Position numbers and translations under genes: made by a program. The notes under the pieces are model-generated. The model saw only the letters and a program-made list of their open reading frames with translations. It was not told where the DNA came from and made no database searches. From assembly GCF_001404515.1 (NCBI RefSeq), contig NZ_CXWE01000008.1, forward strand, positions 186,001-250,000: a stretch of 64,000 bases of DNA, in the 5' to 3' direction. The DNA is from Roseibium album (GTDB lineage Bacteria > Pseudomonadota > Alphaproteobacteria > Rhizobiales > Stappiaceae). Of the stretch, positions 8,113-16,989 are shown piece after piece (the first letter of the stretch is position 1; the number at the start of each line of letters is the position of its first letter).

Positions 8113-8976
8113 ATGCGATTGTTTGTCTTTGGTGTCGGCTATTCGTCAACAGCGTTTGTCGAGGAAGTGCGCGACAGTTTCGAATGGATTGGCGGAACGA
8201 CCCGCTCAACGGAAAAAGCAGACGCACTCAGGAAACTGGGAGTCGCGCCCTTTCTTTTCAATGGCGAAGCAAAGGGTGACGGCATTGCCGAGGCGCTGCA
8301 GCGGGCAACACATGTGCTGATTTCAATTGCACCGAACGAAACCGGTGATCCGGTGCTCAATCATCACGGAGAGGATATCGCCTCCGGGAAACCAGACTGG
8401 GCCGGTTATCTGTCAACGGTAGGTGTCTACGGCAATCACGATGGTGCATGGGTTGACGAAACCACGGTCTGCAAACCGGTCTCCAGGCGCTCCGTACAAC
8501 GCGTCGCAGCCGAAGAAGCCTGGTTGAAGTTTGCAGCGGAACATGATCTGCCGGTTCAAATTTTCAGACTGTCCGGAATCTATGGCCCCGGACGCAACAC
8601 GTTCGAGAACTTCAAAAAGGGCAAAGCCCGGCGGCTCGTCAAACCGGGCCAGGTCTTCAACCGGATCCATGTCGCAGACATCGCGAGCGCCATGAGCCTT
8701 GCTATGAAACGGCCTGTGACCCGGGTCTTCAACATAACCGACGACGAGCCTGCTCCCCCGCAGGACGTTGTTGCCTTTGCCGCCGAGTTGCTTGGTGTCG
8801 AACCACCGCCGGAAATTCCGTTCGAGACCGCTGACCTGACGCCGATGGCCCGATCTTTCTATGGAGAAAACAAGCGGGTCTCAAACAAGCGAGTGAAGGA
8901 AGAACTGGGATACTCCTTCAAGTATCCCAACTATCGTGTGGCACTCGAAGACCTGCTACAACCGAAACAGGTTTAG
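8113..8976 (+). CDS. NAD-dependent epimerase/SDR-a family protein, YeeZ-like
   Basis: Extended-SDR fold protein of 287 aa. It begins with a Rossmann strand (MRLFVFGVGYSSTAF), has YLSTVGVYG and an extended-SDR segment ending in FRLSGIYGPGRN, and closes with VFNITDDEPAPPQDVV, the arrangement seen in YeeZ-type proteins annotated as NAD(P)-dependent oxidoreductases. It lies 4 bases after the TrmH-like gene, so it is probably co-transcribed. The physiological substrate of YeeZ-like proteins is not established. Confidence 0.8.
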   Translation: MRLFVFGVGYSSTAFVEEVRDSFEWIGGTTRSTEKADALRKLGVAPFLFNGEAKGDGIAEALQRATHVLISIAPNETGDPVLNHHGEDIASGKPDWAGYLSTVGVYGNHDGAWVDETTVCKPVSRRSVQRVAAEEAWLKFAAEHDLPVQIFRLSGIYGPGRNTFENFKKGKARRLVKPGQVFNRIHVADIASAMSLAMKRPVTRVFNITDDEPAPPQDVVAFAAELLGVEPPPEIPFETADLTPMARSFYGENKRVSNKRVKEELGYSFKYPNYRVALEDLLQPKQV

Positions 8977-9012
8977 TCCATCATCTGCCCGGATCGTTAG
9001 GCCAACCAAACA

Positions 9013-10818
9013 ATGCGCATTGCATGGAAGATATTCGGAATCTCGCTGATCGTGTTTCTGGTCATGGCGACCGCTGCCACCTATTCGATCTACAAGATCT
9101 TCGAGATCAACAAGGAACTTCAGCTGATCTCGCAGGTCTTTTCGCCGCTCCGGCATGAAGTCGCGCAAATCGAAGTGATTGCGTTAAAGGAAGAGCTTGA
9201 GCTGGAGCGGGTTGAGAAACTGGAAGCGGAACTGCGCGCGGACCGCCTTGAAGCACTCAATTCCGGAGCAACCGATACGGAAATCGATGCCGCGATCAGT
9301 GAACATCCGGACATTGAAGCGAGGATCAACCACCTGGAAGCAAGGCTCAAGGCGGGTCTCGACCTGTTCGAGACCCATGCAAACACCGTTGAGTCTCTTC
9401 TGAGATCGGCAGAAAGACGCGTCCGTTCCGCTCAGGACACGGCCTCGTCCCTGACGGACAAGCTGGAACTGGCAGCCCTCTATCCGACGCTGATCGCGAT
9501 AGAAACACAACACAGCAGCTTCCACAGCCATGCACTCAATCTGGTGAAGTCAGCGGACCTGCCACCAGCGACACGGGAAAACCTTGAGGAGCAGTTGGAG
9601 AGTGAAGAACAAAAACTGACAGAACGGCTCGACTCGCTTCGCCAGCATGTCAGCGCCTTTACCGACCAGTCTATTGCTACCGCTGCTCTTCACGAGCAAC
9701 AGGCCCTTTATGCCAGCATAGCGGCAACGGCCTCCGCCGGTGCGTTGGCCTTGTTGCTTTCAACCCTCGTCATATCCGGCATCCTCAAACCTATGCGGGC
9801 CCTTTCGTCCGGGGCAAAGCGTGTCGAGGATGGCGACTTTGACGTCCGGCTCCAACCGCTGTCGCGCGATGAGATCGGCGCCCTGACCCAAAGCTTCAAC
9901 ACAATGGTCGACGGACTGAGATCGACGCAGAAGATCAAGGACACGTTCGGCCAGTATCTTGATCCGCGTGTGGTTACAGGTCTGATCTCGGATCAATCCG
10001 ACGCGTCGGCGGGCGAGAAAAAGGTGGTCACCGCATATTTCTCCGATCTGGCCGACTTCACAACGATATCCGAGCAGTTCACGCCCGGTGGTCTCGTTCG
10101 GGTCCTCAACAGGTATCTCGATCTGATGTCGACCGAGATCACCGACCGCCAGGGCGTGATCGACAAATATATCGGTGACGCGATCATGGCTTACTGGGCC
10201 CAACCGTTCAGCAATGACGGGGATCAGGCAACACTCGCGGTTGAGAGCGCCCTCAGCAATGTCCAACTGATGTTGCAGTTCCAGAAGGAACTGCCGGAAC
10301 TGACCGGTCTTCAAAAGAACCTGCCGGTCCTGAGGCAACGGATCGGACTTGCGACCGGCGATGCCGTGATCGGCTCCATCGGGTCGGAAAAGACCAAGAA
10401 CTATACGATCATGGGCGACACGGTGAACCTTGGCGCGCGGCTGGAAAGCGCCAACAAGATCTATGGCACCCAGATCCTCGTTTGCCAGAGAACCCGGGAC
10501 ACGGTCTCGGCAATCGAATTCCGCGCAGTCGACAAGATCCAGGTGAAGGGCAAGACGGAGCCGACCAGTGTCTACACCCCGCTGGCGCGATCAGACGAAA
10601 TGACCGAGGATCTGTCGAAATTGCAAACCGCTTCAGAAGAAGCACTTCGTGCCTTCTCCCAGGCACGCTGGTCGGAGGCGCAGCAGGCTTTTGAAGAAAT
10701 TCTCGGAACTTTTCCAAACGATCAGATCGCTACGGTATTTCTAAACCGGCTTGAACTGATCTCGGCGCAGGGCGCACCGGCCGACTGGGATGGCGTGTGG
10801 CATTTGAATACGAAGTAA
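9013..10818 (+). CDS. membrane-bound class III adenylate/guanylate cyclase with HAMP domain
   Basis: Receptor-type cyclase, 601 aa, that would make cAMP or cGMP in response to a periplasmic signal. TM1 lies near residues 7-27, a coiled, Glu-rich helical sensor spans about 30-235, TM2 is near 237-257, HAMP follows to about 310 and the catalytic domain covers about 335-520. The metal-binding aspartates are visible in AYFSDLADFT and KYIGDAIMAYW, and TIMGDTVNLGARLE matches the family. The tail after the catalytic domain (about 535-590) is helical and resembles a TPR-like repeat. It is monocistronic, with no two-component partner nearby. Confidence 0.9.
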   Translation: MRIAWKIFGISLIVFLVMATAATYSIYKIFEINKELQLISQVFSPLRHEVAQIEVIALKEELELERVEKLEAELRADRLEALNSGATDTEIDAAISEHPDIEARINHLEARLKAGLDLFETHANTVESLLRSAERRVRSAQDTASSLTDKLELAALYPTLIAIETQHSSFHSHALNLVKSADLPPATRENLEEQLESEEQKLTERLDSLRQHVSAFTDQSIATAALHEQQALYASIAATASAGALALLLSTLVISGILKPMRALSSGAKRVEDGDFDVRLQPLSRDEIGALTQSFNTMVDGLRSTQKIKDTFGQYLDPRVVTGLISDQSDASAGEKKVVTAYFSDLADFTTISEQFTPGGLVRVLNRYLDLMSTEITDRQGVIDKYIGDAIMAYWAQPFSNDGDQATLAVESALSNVQLMLQFQKELPELTGLQKNLPVLRQRIGLATGDAVIGSIGSEKTKNYTIMGDTVNLGARLESANKIYGTQILVCQRTRDTVSAIEFRAVDKIQVKGKTEPTSVYTPLARSDEMTEDLSKLQTASEEALRAFSQARWSEAQQAFEEILGTFPNDQIATVFLNRLELISAQGAPADWDGVWHLNTK

Positions 10819-10967
10819 TCTAAAAGTCGCTGGATTCGGCTGCCAGGGTCCACATCCAGTTTTTCGGAATCCGAAAAAGAGCTCAACCTTGACGCAGCCT
10901 CCGGAACACCTCAGCGTCAGTATCAATTCAAGTGTCCCAAAGAACCAATGATCAAGAGGTCGATAGC

Positions 10968-11426
10968 ATGAGCATGTGGCGCGTTTATCTTTCCGGTGAG
11001 ATTCATACCGACTGGCGTGAAAGAATTGTCGACGGTGTGAAAGCACTTGACCTGCCGGTGGAATTTTCCGCACCGGTGACAGACCATTCGGCGAGCGATG
11101 ATTGCGGCGCTGTCATTCTCGGCGGCGAGGACAAGAAATTCTGGTATGACCACAAGGGTGCCAAGGTCAATGCGATCCGGACCCGTACGCTGATCGAAAA
11201 GGCGGACATCGTCGTCGTCCGGTTCGGGGATCAGTACAAGCAATGGAACGCGGCCTTCGACGCAGGCTACGCGTCTGCGCTTGGAAAATCGCTGATCGTC
11301 GTTCACGATCCGTCGCTGACCCATCCGCTCAAGGAAGTCGACGGTGCTGCGCTTGCCGTTGCCGAAACGTCGGAACAGGTTGCTGAGATCCTGAAATACG
11401 TGATCCTCGGGCAGTTGGACAGGTAA
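10968..11426 (+). CDS. YtoQ family protein
   Basis: Small cytoplasmic protein, 152 aa, belonging by sight to the YtoQ family of unknown function (Rossmann-like nucleoside 2-deoxyribosyltransferase-type fold). The signature start WRVYLSGEIHTDWRE is clear, with DHKGAKVNAIRTRTLIEKAD in the middle. ATG 10968 is chosen because AAGAGG lies 8 bases upstream and family members begin at this point; a GTG at 10932 would add 12 unrelated residues. A GC-rich hairpin (CACGGCGG 11438-11445, CCGCCGTG 11459-11466) without a T-run follows the stop. Confidence 0.88.
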   Translation: MSMWRVYLSGEIHTDWRERIVDGVKALDLPVEFSAPVTDHSASDDCGAVILGGEDKKFWYDHKGAKVNAIRTRTLIEKADIVVVRFGDQYKQWNAAFDAGYASALGKSLIVVHDPSLTHPLKEVDGAALAVAETSEQVAEILKYVILGQLDR

Positions 11427-11530
11427 CTGCGTATTGCCACGGCGGACCGGTCCGGCGACCGCCGTGCATCGATTTGCGGTCCTGGACTTGTCTCTTTCTT
11501 CGAAGTCCGCGTCTTCGCCAAATCGTCTGT

Positions 11531-11938
11531 CTAATTGGCTCTGTCCTTCACTTCTCTTTGCAACGAGAGAAGAGCTTCCACCCAATCCTCATCAGTGTCT
11601 TCGCGTGCCTTTGAAATCTTGGCATCAATGTCTGGGAGCAGTTCGTGTTTCTCAAAGTTCAGACAGATCTTTTTGACTCGGTCAGCGCCGGGCCAATTCA
11701 TGTCTTTCAGCCACTCCAAGAGGTCGGGAACAAACTGCACAACTTTTGAAGGCTCAAGACCTTCGAGTATTTCGGCTGCATTTTCCCATTGGGTTTTCCG
11801 AAGGTTCTGGATCATTAGCGGAGAAAGATCGTCACCGATTTTCCGCCTAATGGACTCTTTAGCTGAGGCTTGCACTTCTTTTGGCTGCTTCCAATCCAGG
11901 CCAGCAAGTTCTTCGGTCAAAAAATCTGTTGGATCCAT
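11531..11938 (-). CDS. DUF5071 domain-containing protein
   Basis: Protein of 135 aa from ATG 11938 (a TTG two codons upstream is possible). The central segment VPDLLEWLKDMNWPGADRV is the hallmark of DUF5071, a domain of unknown function found in scattered bacteria. The N-terminal third is helical and charged, the C terminus is acidic. Base composition is clearly lower in GC than the flanking genes, which hints at acquisition. A small coding-like stretch lies just upstream on the same strand. DUF5071-type proteins often travel in polymorphic-toxin or orphan immunity neighbourhoods, but nothing here proves that role. Confidence 0.75.
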   Translation of the reverse strand: MDPTDFLTEELAGLDWKQPKEVQASAKESIRRKIGDDLSPLMIQNLRKTQWENAAEILEGLEPSKVVQFVPDLLEWLKDMNWPGADRVKKICLNFEKHELLPDIDAKISKAREDTDEDWVEALLSLQREVKDRAN

Positions 11939-11965
11939 GCACAATCCGTTTCAGTTTCCTGTCGA

Positions 11966-12190
11966 TCAGAGCGGAAGTGGCCGCCACTCTGCATTGCACT
12001 GACTTGCAATCCATCCACTCATTTCGTTCTTACTCTTCGCACCTAAGTCGTGTCTCATTATTTCTGGACGGCAAATAGGCTCTACGGCAGTCTCAACACC
12101 CTCGTTCTGCCAGATTGAACAAACACCGCGAGCGCGGCCTGACTCACACGTATCAGGTCCTACCTTGAAATTAACAAATTCCTTACCATA
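11966..12190 (-). pseudogene. coding-like stretch lacking a start, possible frameshifted small gene
   Basis: A minus-strand frame stays open for 74 codons from 12190 to the TGA at 11966 and reads like real protein (KEFVNFKVGPDTCESGRA, later GVCSIWQNEGVETAVEP and EMSGWIASQCNAEWRPL; four cysteines). No ATG, GTG or TTG occurs near its 5' end; the first in-frame ATG is at 12058. An ATG at 12189 is one base out of frame, so a single-base change would restore an MGKEFVNFK start. It lies 27 bases upstream of the DUF5071 gene and shares its low GC. No family was recognised. Confidence 0.4.
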
Positions 12191-12425
12191 CTAAGAGAAG
12201 CTAAGACTTCCCGCACTTATTAGCCGGGAAAGCTGATTCCTTCTGAAATTGAACTGCGCAAAAGTTTGCGGCGGCACACAGTAGCTGCGCACGTGCGTGT
12301 TTATTTCAAAAGGTAATTTGAAAAGTACTTTAGCGCTATCAGAAACACTGTCATCAAGACGTCGAAAAATGAAGGTAGGAACTCAAACTGTATGTCTCGA
12401 TGAGTAAAATTGGAAAGTAAGCTCC

Positions 12426-12626
12426 ATGCAACATGGAAACGTGAAATGGTTTGATAAGGGCCGCGGTGTCGGCACAATCGAACCCGAAGACGGCGAGGAC
12501 ATCCTCGTTGACATCTCGGCCCTGCACCGGTCCGGCATCGACACCTTGACGGAAGGCCAGCTTGTGGTTTTCGATCTGGAGTGGCGCCGTGGGCAGATGG
12601 TGGCTGAAGACCTGAAAGTCCTGTAA
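12426..12626 (+). CDS. cold-shock-domain protein with degenerate RNA-binding motifs
   Basis: Small OB-fold protein, 66 aa, the size of CspA. HGNVKWFDKGRG and PEDGEDILVDISAL align with the cold-shock domain without gaps. However, the RNP1 core KGFGFI of CspA reads RGVGTI here, and RNP2 VFVHF reads ILVDI, so four conserved nucleic-acid-stacking aromatic or His residues are replaced (V, T, L, D). Single-strand nucleic acid binding may be weak or altered. It is preceded by a long AT-rich leader (about 235 bases after the remnant) and followed by a strong terminator, so it is a single-gene unit. Confidence 0.82.
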   Translation: MQHGNVKWFDKGRGVGTIEPEDGEDILVDISALHRSGIDTLTEGQLVVFDLEWRRGQMVAEDLKVL

Positions 12627-12653
12627 AGTCGCTTTACAGAACTTTCCGAATGC

Positions 12654-12678
12654 AAGGGCGGTTCGACCGCCCTTTTTT
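12654..12678 (+). terminator. Rho-independent terminator after the cold-shock-like gene
   Basis: AAGGGCGGT (12654-12662) pairs with ACCGCCCTT (12666-12674) around a TCG loop and is followed by a T-run to 12678. It ends 12 bases before the next gene. Confidence 0.92.
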
Positions 12679-12690
12679 ATTGGGGGAAAC

Positions 12691-13998
12691 ATGCAGACTG
12701 ATGAAAGGTTGCAGGAAGGCATCGCAGCACATCGCAAAGGTGATCTGGAAACTGCACAAGACATTTATTTGGAAATATTGAACAAGGATCCGGAACACGC
12801 GGACGGACTACATTTTCTCGGCTTGCTGCATTTTGATGCGGGACGAGCCGACAGCGCGATCGATCTGATCCAGAAATCGCTTGAAAATGATGAACGCAAC
12901 ACGTCGGCCCTCAATAATCTCGGTAACATTCTCAAGATCGTCGGCGAGCCAAAGGCAGCATTTGCAGCCTATGTTCGCGCCGTCGAACTCGATTCCAGGC
13001 ACGAAGAAGCGTGGAAAAACATCAATGTCCTTCTGCGGGCGTCGGGCGACTATGACGAAATCCTGACGATCATGTCGGAGATCGTTCGCCTCGACCCTGA
13101 TAATCCCAACGCCTGGCATACCTACGGCCTCGCGCTGATGTTCACGGGTTCGAAGGAGGAAGCTTCAGACGCCTTCGAGAAGTCGCTCAGGTTCGATGAC
13201 CCGAAAGCGCCGCAGGCTCTCTGGCGCGCGCGCGTTCTGAGTGCACTTGGACGCCCCGATCTTTCCAAAATCCACCTCGAGAATATTGTCGCTGCCGATC
13301 CGGAGAACAAAGCCGCGCACTATCATCTTTCAGCGGTGCGCGGAGATGACCTGCAACACGCTCCGGAGGACTATGTCAAAACCCATTTCGACAAGTTTTC
13401 CGACTCGTTCGATGAAGTTCTTGAAGGTCTCGGGTATCGCGCGCCGGAACTCGTGGCCGAGGACGTTGTTGCGCTCGCCGGTCAAAAAACGGAACCCTTT
13501 CCGGACGTCGTCGATCTCGGCTGCGGAACCGGTCTGTGCGGTCCGCTGATCAGCGACCACTGCGGCAAGCTGACCGGTGTCGACCTGTCCCGCGGCATGA
13601 TGGAAAAGGCAGCGCAACTGAACGTCTATGACTTTCTGGTCGAGGGAGAACTGGTTTCCTTCCTGAGTTCCGACCTGCCAACCCGTTTCGATCTGGCTGT
13701 TTGCGTCGATACGCTTTGCTATATCGGCAATCTGCGCCCGTTCATGAAGGCACTGGCAGGTGCGCTGAAACCCGGCGGTATCCTGGTTGCCAGTGTTGAA
13801 CATCTTGTCGACGATTCCGGACCCGAATTTCGTGTCGACGCCTCCGGGCGCTACGCACATACACCTGATTACATTCGCAAATCCACCGAAGAAGCTTCGC
13901 TGATTTACAAGACGGACCGCCAGGAAGTCCTGCGCAAGGAACTTGGCCAGGAGGTTCAGGGGCTGATTTTCCAGATCCAGAAACCAGAGGCGAACTGA
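12691..13998 (+). CDS. tetratricopeptide-repeat SAM-dependent methyltransferase
   Basis: Two-part protein of 435 aa. Residues about 1-240 hold tandem TPR helices (ADGLHFLGLLHFDAG, ALNNLGNILKIVG, AWHTYGLALMFTG). Residues about 250-420 are a class I methyltransferase with VVDLGCGTGLCGPL as the SAM loop, a GVDLSRGM acidic turn and GGILVASVEH further on. The target is unknown; TPR-methyltransferase fusions of this kind usually act on partner proteins or small molecules. GGGGGAA lies just upstream of the ATG. Confidence 0.85.
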   Translation: MQTDERLQEGIAAHRKGDLETAQDIYLEILNKDPEHADGLHFLGLLHFDAGRADSAIDLIQKSLENDERNTSALNNLGNILKIVGEPKAAFAAYVRAVELDSRHEEAWKNINVLLRASGDYDEILTIMSEIVRLDPDNPNAWHTYGLALMFTGSKEEASDAFEKSLRFDDPKAPQALWRARVLSALGRPDLSKIHLENIVAADPENKAAHYHLSAVRGDDLQHAPEDYVKTHFDKFSDSFDEVLEGLGYRAPELVAEDVVALAGQKTEPFPDVVDLGCGTGLCGPLISDHCGKLTGVDLSRGMMEKAAQLNVYDFLVEGELVSFLSSDLPTRFDLAVCVDTLCYIGNLRPFMKALAGALKPGGILVASVEHLVDDSGPEFRVDASGRYAHTPDYIRKSTEEASLIYKTDRQEVLRKELGQEVQGLIFQIQKPEAN

Positions 13999-14104
13999 AC
14001 CAGATTGTCACGGTCGCACTTGCGGCCGTGACCGGACCATTCGCGGAAGGCGGGTCGCAAATCGGCACCCGGCGAACTATTATCGCCTCACCAAGGAAGT
14101 CATC

Positions 14105-15370
14105 TTGCCGGCCGGTATGTCAAAGAGAAGCGCTCTCACGTTCATTCTGATCACGTTGATCATCAACTCCATGGGTATTGGCCTGATGATGCCGGTCATG
14201 CCTTCGCTGCTGACCGAGTTGACGTCGCTCCCGGTGAGCGAGGCAGCTCGATGGGGCGGAGCCCTCAGTGTGATCTACGCGTTGATGCAGTTCCTGTGCG
14301 GACCTACGCTCGGCAATCTTTCGGACCGGTTCGGGCGTCGGCCCGTGCTGCTCGTGTCCATGTTCGCGATGGCTGTCGACTACCTGATCATGGCCCTTTC
14401 CTGGCATCTGGTGATCCTTTTCATAGGCAGGACGCTGTCCGGCGTTGCAGGTGCGACCTTCTCGGCCGCTTCCGCCTATATTGCAGATGTTTCCTCAAAG
14501 GAGGACCGGGCCAAGAATTTCGGGCTGGTCGGCGCCGGCTTCGGCGTCGGCTTCGTGCTCGGCCCGATGATTGGCGGCTTCCTGGGCGAATATGGACCGC
14601 GAGCGCCATTTTATGCCGCAGCGTTGCTTTCCTTCATCAATTTCCTGTTCGGCTACTTCATGCTGCCGGAGACCTTGAAGGAAGACAACAAGCGCTCCTT
14701 CGACTGGAAGCGCGCCAATCCTCTTGGTGCCCTGAAACAGATCGCCAAGTACCCTGCCGTCCGGACACTTCTGCTGGCCGTTTTCCTGTTCGACATTGCC
14801 CATTATGTCTATCCGGCGGTCTGGAGCTACTACGCCGAGGAGGTCTTCGCATGGACGCCCGGCGACATCGGTCTGTCACTTGCCTTTGTCGGTGTCGGTT
14901 TTGCGTTTGTGCAGGGGTACCTTATCCGGGTGCTGGAGCCGAAATTCGGACCAGGACGAACCCTCTTGATCGGGCTTTGCGCCAACCTTGTCGCCTTCGC
15001 AGGCCTGGCTGTCGCCGATACGGGCTGGATGGCCTATGCAATGGTCACGTTCGCCGCATTCGGTGCGCTGGCAACCCCCGCCTTCACAGGACTGATGTCA
15101 AACCGAATTCCTGATAATGCACAAGGCGAACTTCAAGGCTTGATCTCAAGCGCCGCGGGTCTTTCCATGGTGGTCAGCCCGTTCGTCATGACACAGACCT
15201 TTGCCCATTTCTCCGGCCCAGATGCAGTTATCTCATTTCCCGGTGCGCCGTTCGCGCTTGCGTGGCTCCTGATCCTCGCGTCAATGCTGATCGCGCTGCC
15301 CTTCATGAAACTGAAGCAAAAACATCTGTCCGACGCCACCGCCTCGGAACGGGAAAACCCAGCGGAGTAG
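14105..15370 (+). CDS. TCR/Tet-type MFS drug efflux transporter
   Basis: Proton-driven efflux pump of the DHA1 family, 421 aa with about 12 TM helices. The motif A loop is GNLSDRFGRRPVLL between TM2 and TM3, and VGAGFGVGFVLGPMIGG matches antiporter motif C in TM5. The sequence resembles TetA-like pumps, but environmental alphaproteobacteria carry many chromosomal homologues, so tetracycline as substrate is not established. A TTG start at 14105 has AGGA 7 bases upstream; ATG 14117 is an alternative with poorer spacing. The esterase gene follows 6 bases after the stop. Confidence 0.85.
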   Translation: MPAGMSKRSALTFILITLIINSMGIGLMMPVMPSLLTELTSLPVSEAARWGGALSVIYALMQFLCGPTLGNLSDRFGRRPVLLVSMFAMAVDYLIMALSWHLVILFIGRTLSGVAGATFSAASAYIADVSSKEDRAKNFGLVGAGFGVGFVLGPMIGGFLGEYGPRAPFYAAALLSFINFLFGYFMLPETLKEDNKRSFDWKRANPLGALKQIAKYPAVRTLLLAVFLFDIAHYVYPAVWSYYAEEVFAWTPGDIGLSLAFVGVGFAFVQGYLIRVLEPKFGPGRTLLIGLCANLVAFAGLAVADTGWMAYAMVTFAAFGALATPAFTGLMSNRIPDNAQGELQGLISSAAGLSMVVSPFVMTQTFAHFSGPDAVISFPGAPFALAWLLILASMLIALPFMKLKQKHLSDATASERENPAE

Positions 15371-15376
15371 TTCCCA

Positions 15377-16039
15377 ATGTCCGAGGTCTCATTTCTCGAT
15401 GGACCACGCCTGCCACCGGCCTCCGGCGGGGCTGCCAGGCACCTCATCGTTCTTCTGCACGGCTACGGGGCTGACGGCAACGACCTGATCGACCTGGCTC
15501 GTTTCTGGCAACCTCTTTTTCCGGAAACGACCTTCGTTTCACCGCATGCACCAGAGCCCTTGCCGTTTGAAGGCTTCGGCGGGCGCCAGTGGTTTGCCCT
15601 GAACGAGCGCACGCCGACGGAATACCGGATCGGCGCCGAAACCGCCCAGCCCATCCTCGACCGGTTTTTAGACCGGGAACTGGACAAGCTTTCACTCGAT
15701 GGGCAATCGCTCTCGCTCGTCGGCTTCAGTCAGGGGGCGATGATGACGCTGCAATGCGGCCTGCGGCGGACAACGCCGCCCGCCGCGCTCATTGCCTATT
15801 CGGGTCTGCTTCCCAGGGTAGACAGGCTCAATCGGATCAACACGAACACTCCCGTTTTGATCGTCAACGGTGCTGAAGACGACGTCGTGGCAAGCTATCA
15901 CGGCAGAGCTGCGCGTGATGCGCTGGCCACCGCCGGGCTGCAGGTCGACTACCACGAGCTGGAAGGCCTCGGTCATACGATCGACGACAGGGGTCTATCG
16001 CTTGGCGGAGGCTTCCTCAAAAACCACCTTTTCGGCTGA
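15377..16039 (+). CDS. alpha/beta hydrolase, carboxylesterase/phospholipase family
   Basis: Serine esterase of the YpfH/carboxylesterase-2 type, 220 aa. HGYGADGNDLIDLA forms the oxyanion-side loop; the nucleophile serine is in GFSQGAMM (about residue 117), the acid in NGAEDDVV and the histidine in GLGHTI near the C terminus. No signal peptide is seen, so it acts in the cytoplasm on short-chain or lysophospholipid-type esters. It is closely linked to the upstream efflux gene and probably shares its transcript. Confidence 0.88.
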   Translation: MSEVSFLDGPRLPPASGGAARHLIVLLHGYGADGNDLIDLARFWQPLFPETTFVSPHAPEPLPFEGFGGRQWFALNERTPTEYRIGAETAQPILDRFLDRELDKLSLDGQSLSLVGFSQGAMMTLQCGLRRTTPPAALIAYSGLLPRVDRLNRINTNTPVLIVNGAEDDVVASYHGRAARDALATAGLQVDYHELEGLGHTIDDRGLSLGGGFLKNHLFG

Positions 16040-16073
16040 AGTCCAACCCTGATCCGTTTCCCGGCGTTACTGG

Positions 16074-16088
16074 TTAATGGCCTATTAA
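16074..16088 (+). promoter_or_regulatory. candidate CtrA binding site (TTAA-N7-TTAA)
   Basis: TTAA at 16074-16077 and TTAA at 16085-16088 are spaced by exactly 7 bases, the full CtrA consensus of alphaproteobacteria. It lies 70 bases before the ATG of the next gene, in an intergenic region, so it may control that gene in the cell cycle or with motility. Confidence 0.55.
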
Positions 16089-16157
16089 CCCAATTGCCGG
16101 ATGCTGTCAGGATCTGTGCCGGACCAGGAAGGGCCGGCGAAACCGGGATTCAAGCAC

Positions 16158-16772
16158 ATGCAGATCTCCGTCGAAACCACGACCCAGAGTTCGAGCCTGT
16201 TTTCAGCTTCCTTTTCAAGCGGTGGTCCAGAAGGATCCGGGCACGGTCCGAAAGGTCATGCATACGGGCACGATATCGGCCAGCGTAACGGCCATAACAA
16301 GGCCCCCGCCGTATCCGTTCTCGAGGCGGCGAGCAAAAAAGCCGAAGAAGATGCCGTGGTTATCGCCACGCTTCAGCAAGCTGTCGACAAGGGCAAGGGC
16401 GAAGACGACGAGAAGAGCAAGGACAAGGCCCTTGCGACCGTCGAGGATTACCAGAAAGCTGCCGGAAAACTGAAAGCTGCTCTCGGCGAGGAAGAAAAAG
16501 GTCCTTCCGCTTCCCTTGCCTATGAGAGCGCCTCCATTTCCACCACCACCATCGAAGCGGAGATCGGCGGCGAAACCGTGTCAGCGCAATTCGTTTCTTT
16601 TGAACGGGTTTCCTACAACAGCGAAACCGGGCTCTCGGTTCGTTCAGCAAGCGCGTCCAGCATCGAAGGAGAATTCGACAACGGCTCCTTCAGCTACCAG
16701 AGCGCGTCTGTCAGCGAACTCTATGCCGGAACGGGCGAACAGGTTTCGAACCTCGCCGGTCTGTTGGCGTAA
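16158..16772 (+). CDS. hypothetical Ser/Lys-rich protein downstream of a CtrA box
   Basis: Protein of 204 aa, not recognised. The N-terminal 60 residues are Ser/Gly/His-rich and probably disordered (SSLFSASFSSGGPEGSG). The middle (about 55-110) is a charged helix-former (KKAEEDAVVIATLQQAVDKG). The C-terminal part is Ser/Thr/Val-rich and looks beta-rich (ASISTTTIEAEIGGETVS). No signal peptide or TM segment is seen. ATG 16158 is preferred over an in-frame ATG at 16101 because the earlier start lies only 12 bases from the CtrA-like box and adds non-family-like residues. A 7-bp inverted repeat (16817-16823/16840-16846) lies downstream. Confidence 0.65.
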   Translation: MQISVETTTQSSSLFSASFSSGGPEGSGHGPKGHAYGHDIGQRNGHNKAPAVSVLEAASKKAEEDAVVIATLQQAVDKGKGEDDEKSKDKALATVEDYQKAAGKLKAALGEEEKGPSASLAYESASISTTTIEAEIGGETVSAQFVSFERVSYNSETGLSVRSASASSIEGEFDNGSFSYQSASVSELYAGTGEQVSNLAGLLA

Positions 16773-16989
16773 GCAAACCATCCGCAAGACTTCGACACCA
16801 AATCCTGGCATCGTCGCCCCGGACACCGTGTGGCAAATATCCGGGGTCGGCATGTGTCAGAGCCCGAGACAATCCCCAACTTCCAAGGGGTGAACGCACC
16901 CTGGTCCCGGTTCACGATGTGCTTGAGCGGGATGACGACCAAAGGACTGGAGCAAGGACGCTTACGCCTCCTTGCCCATCAGAAAGTCC

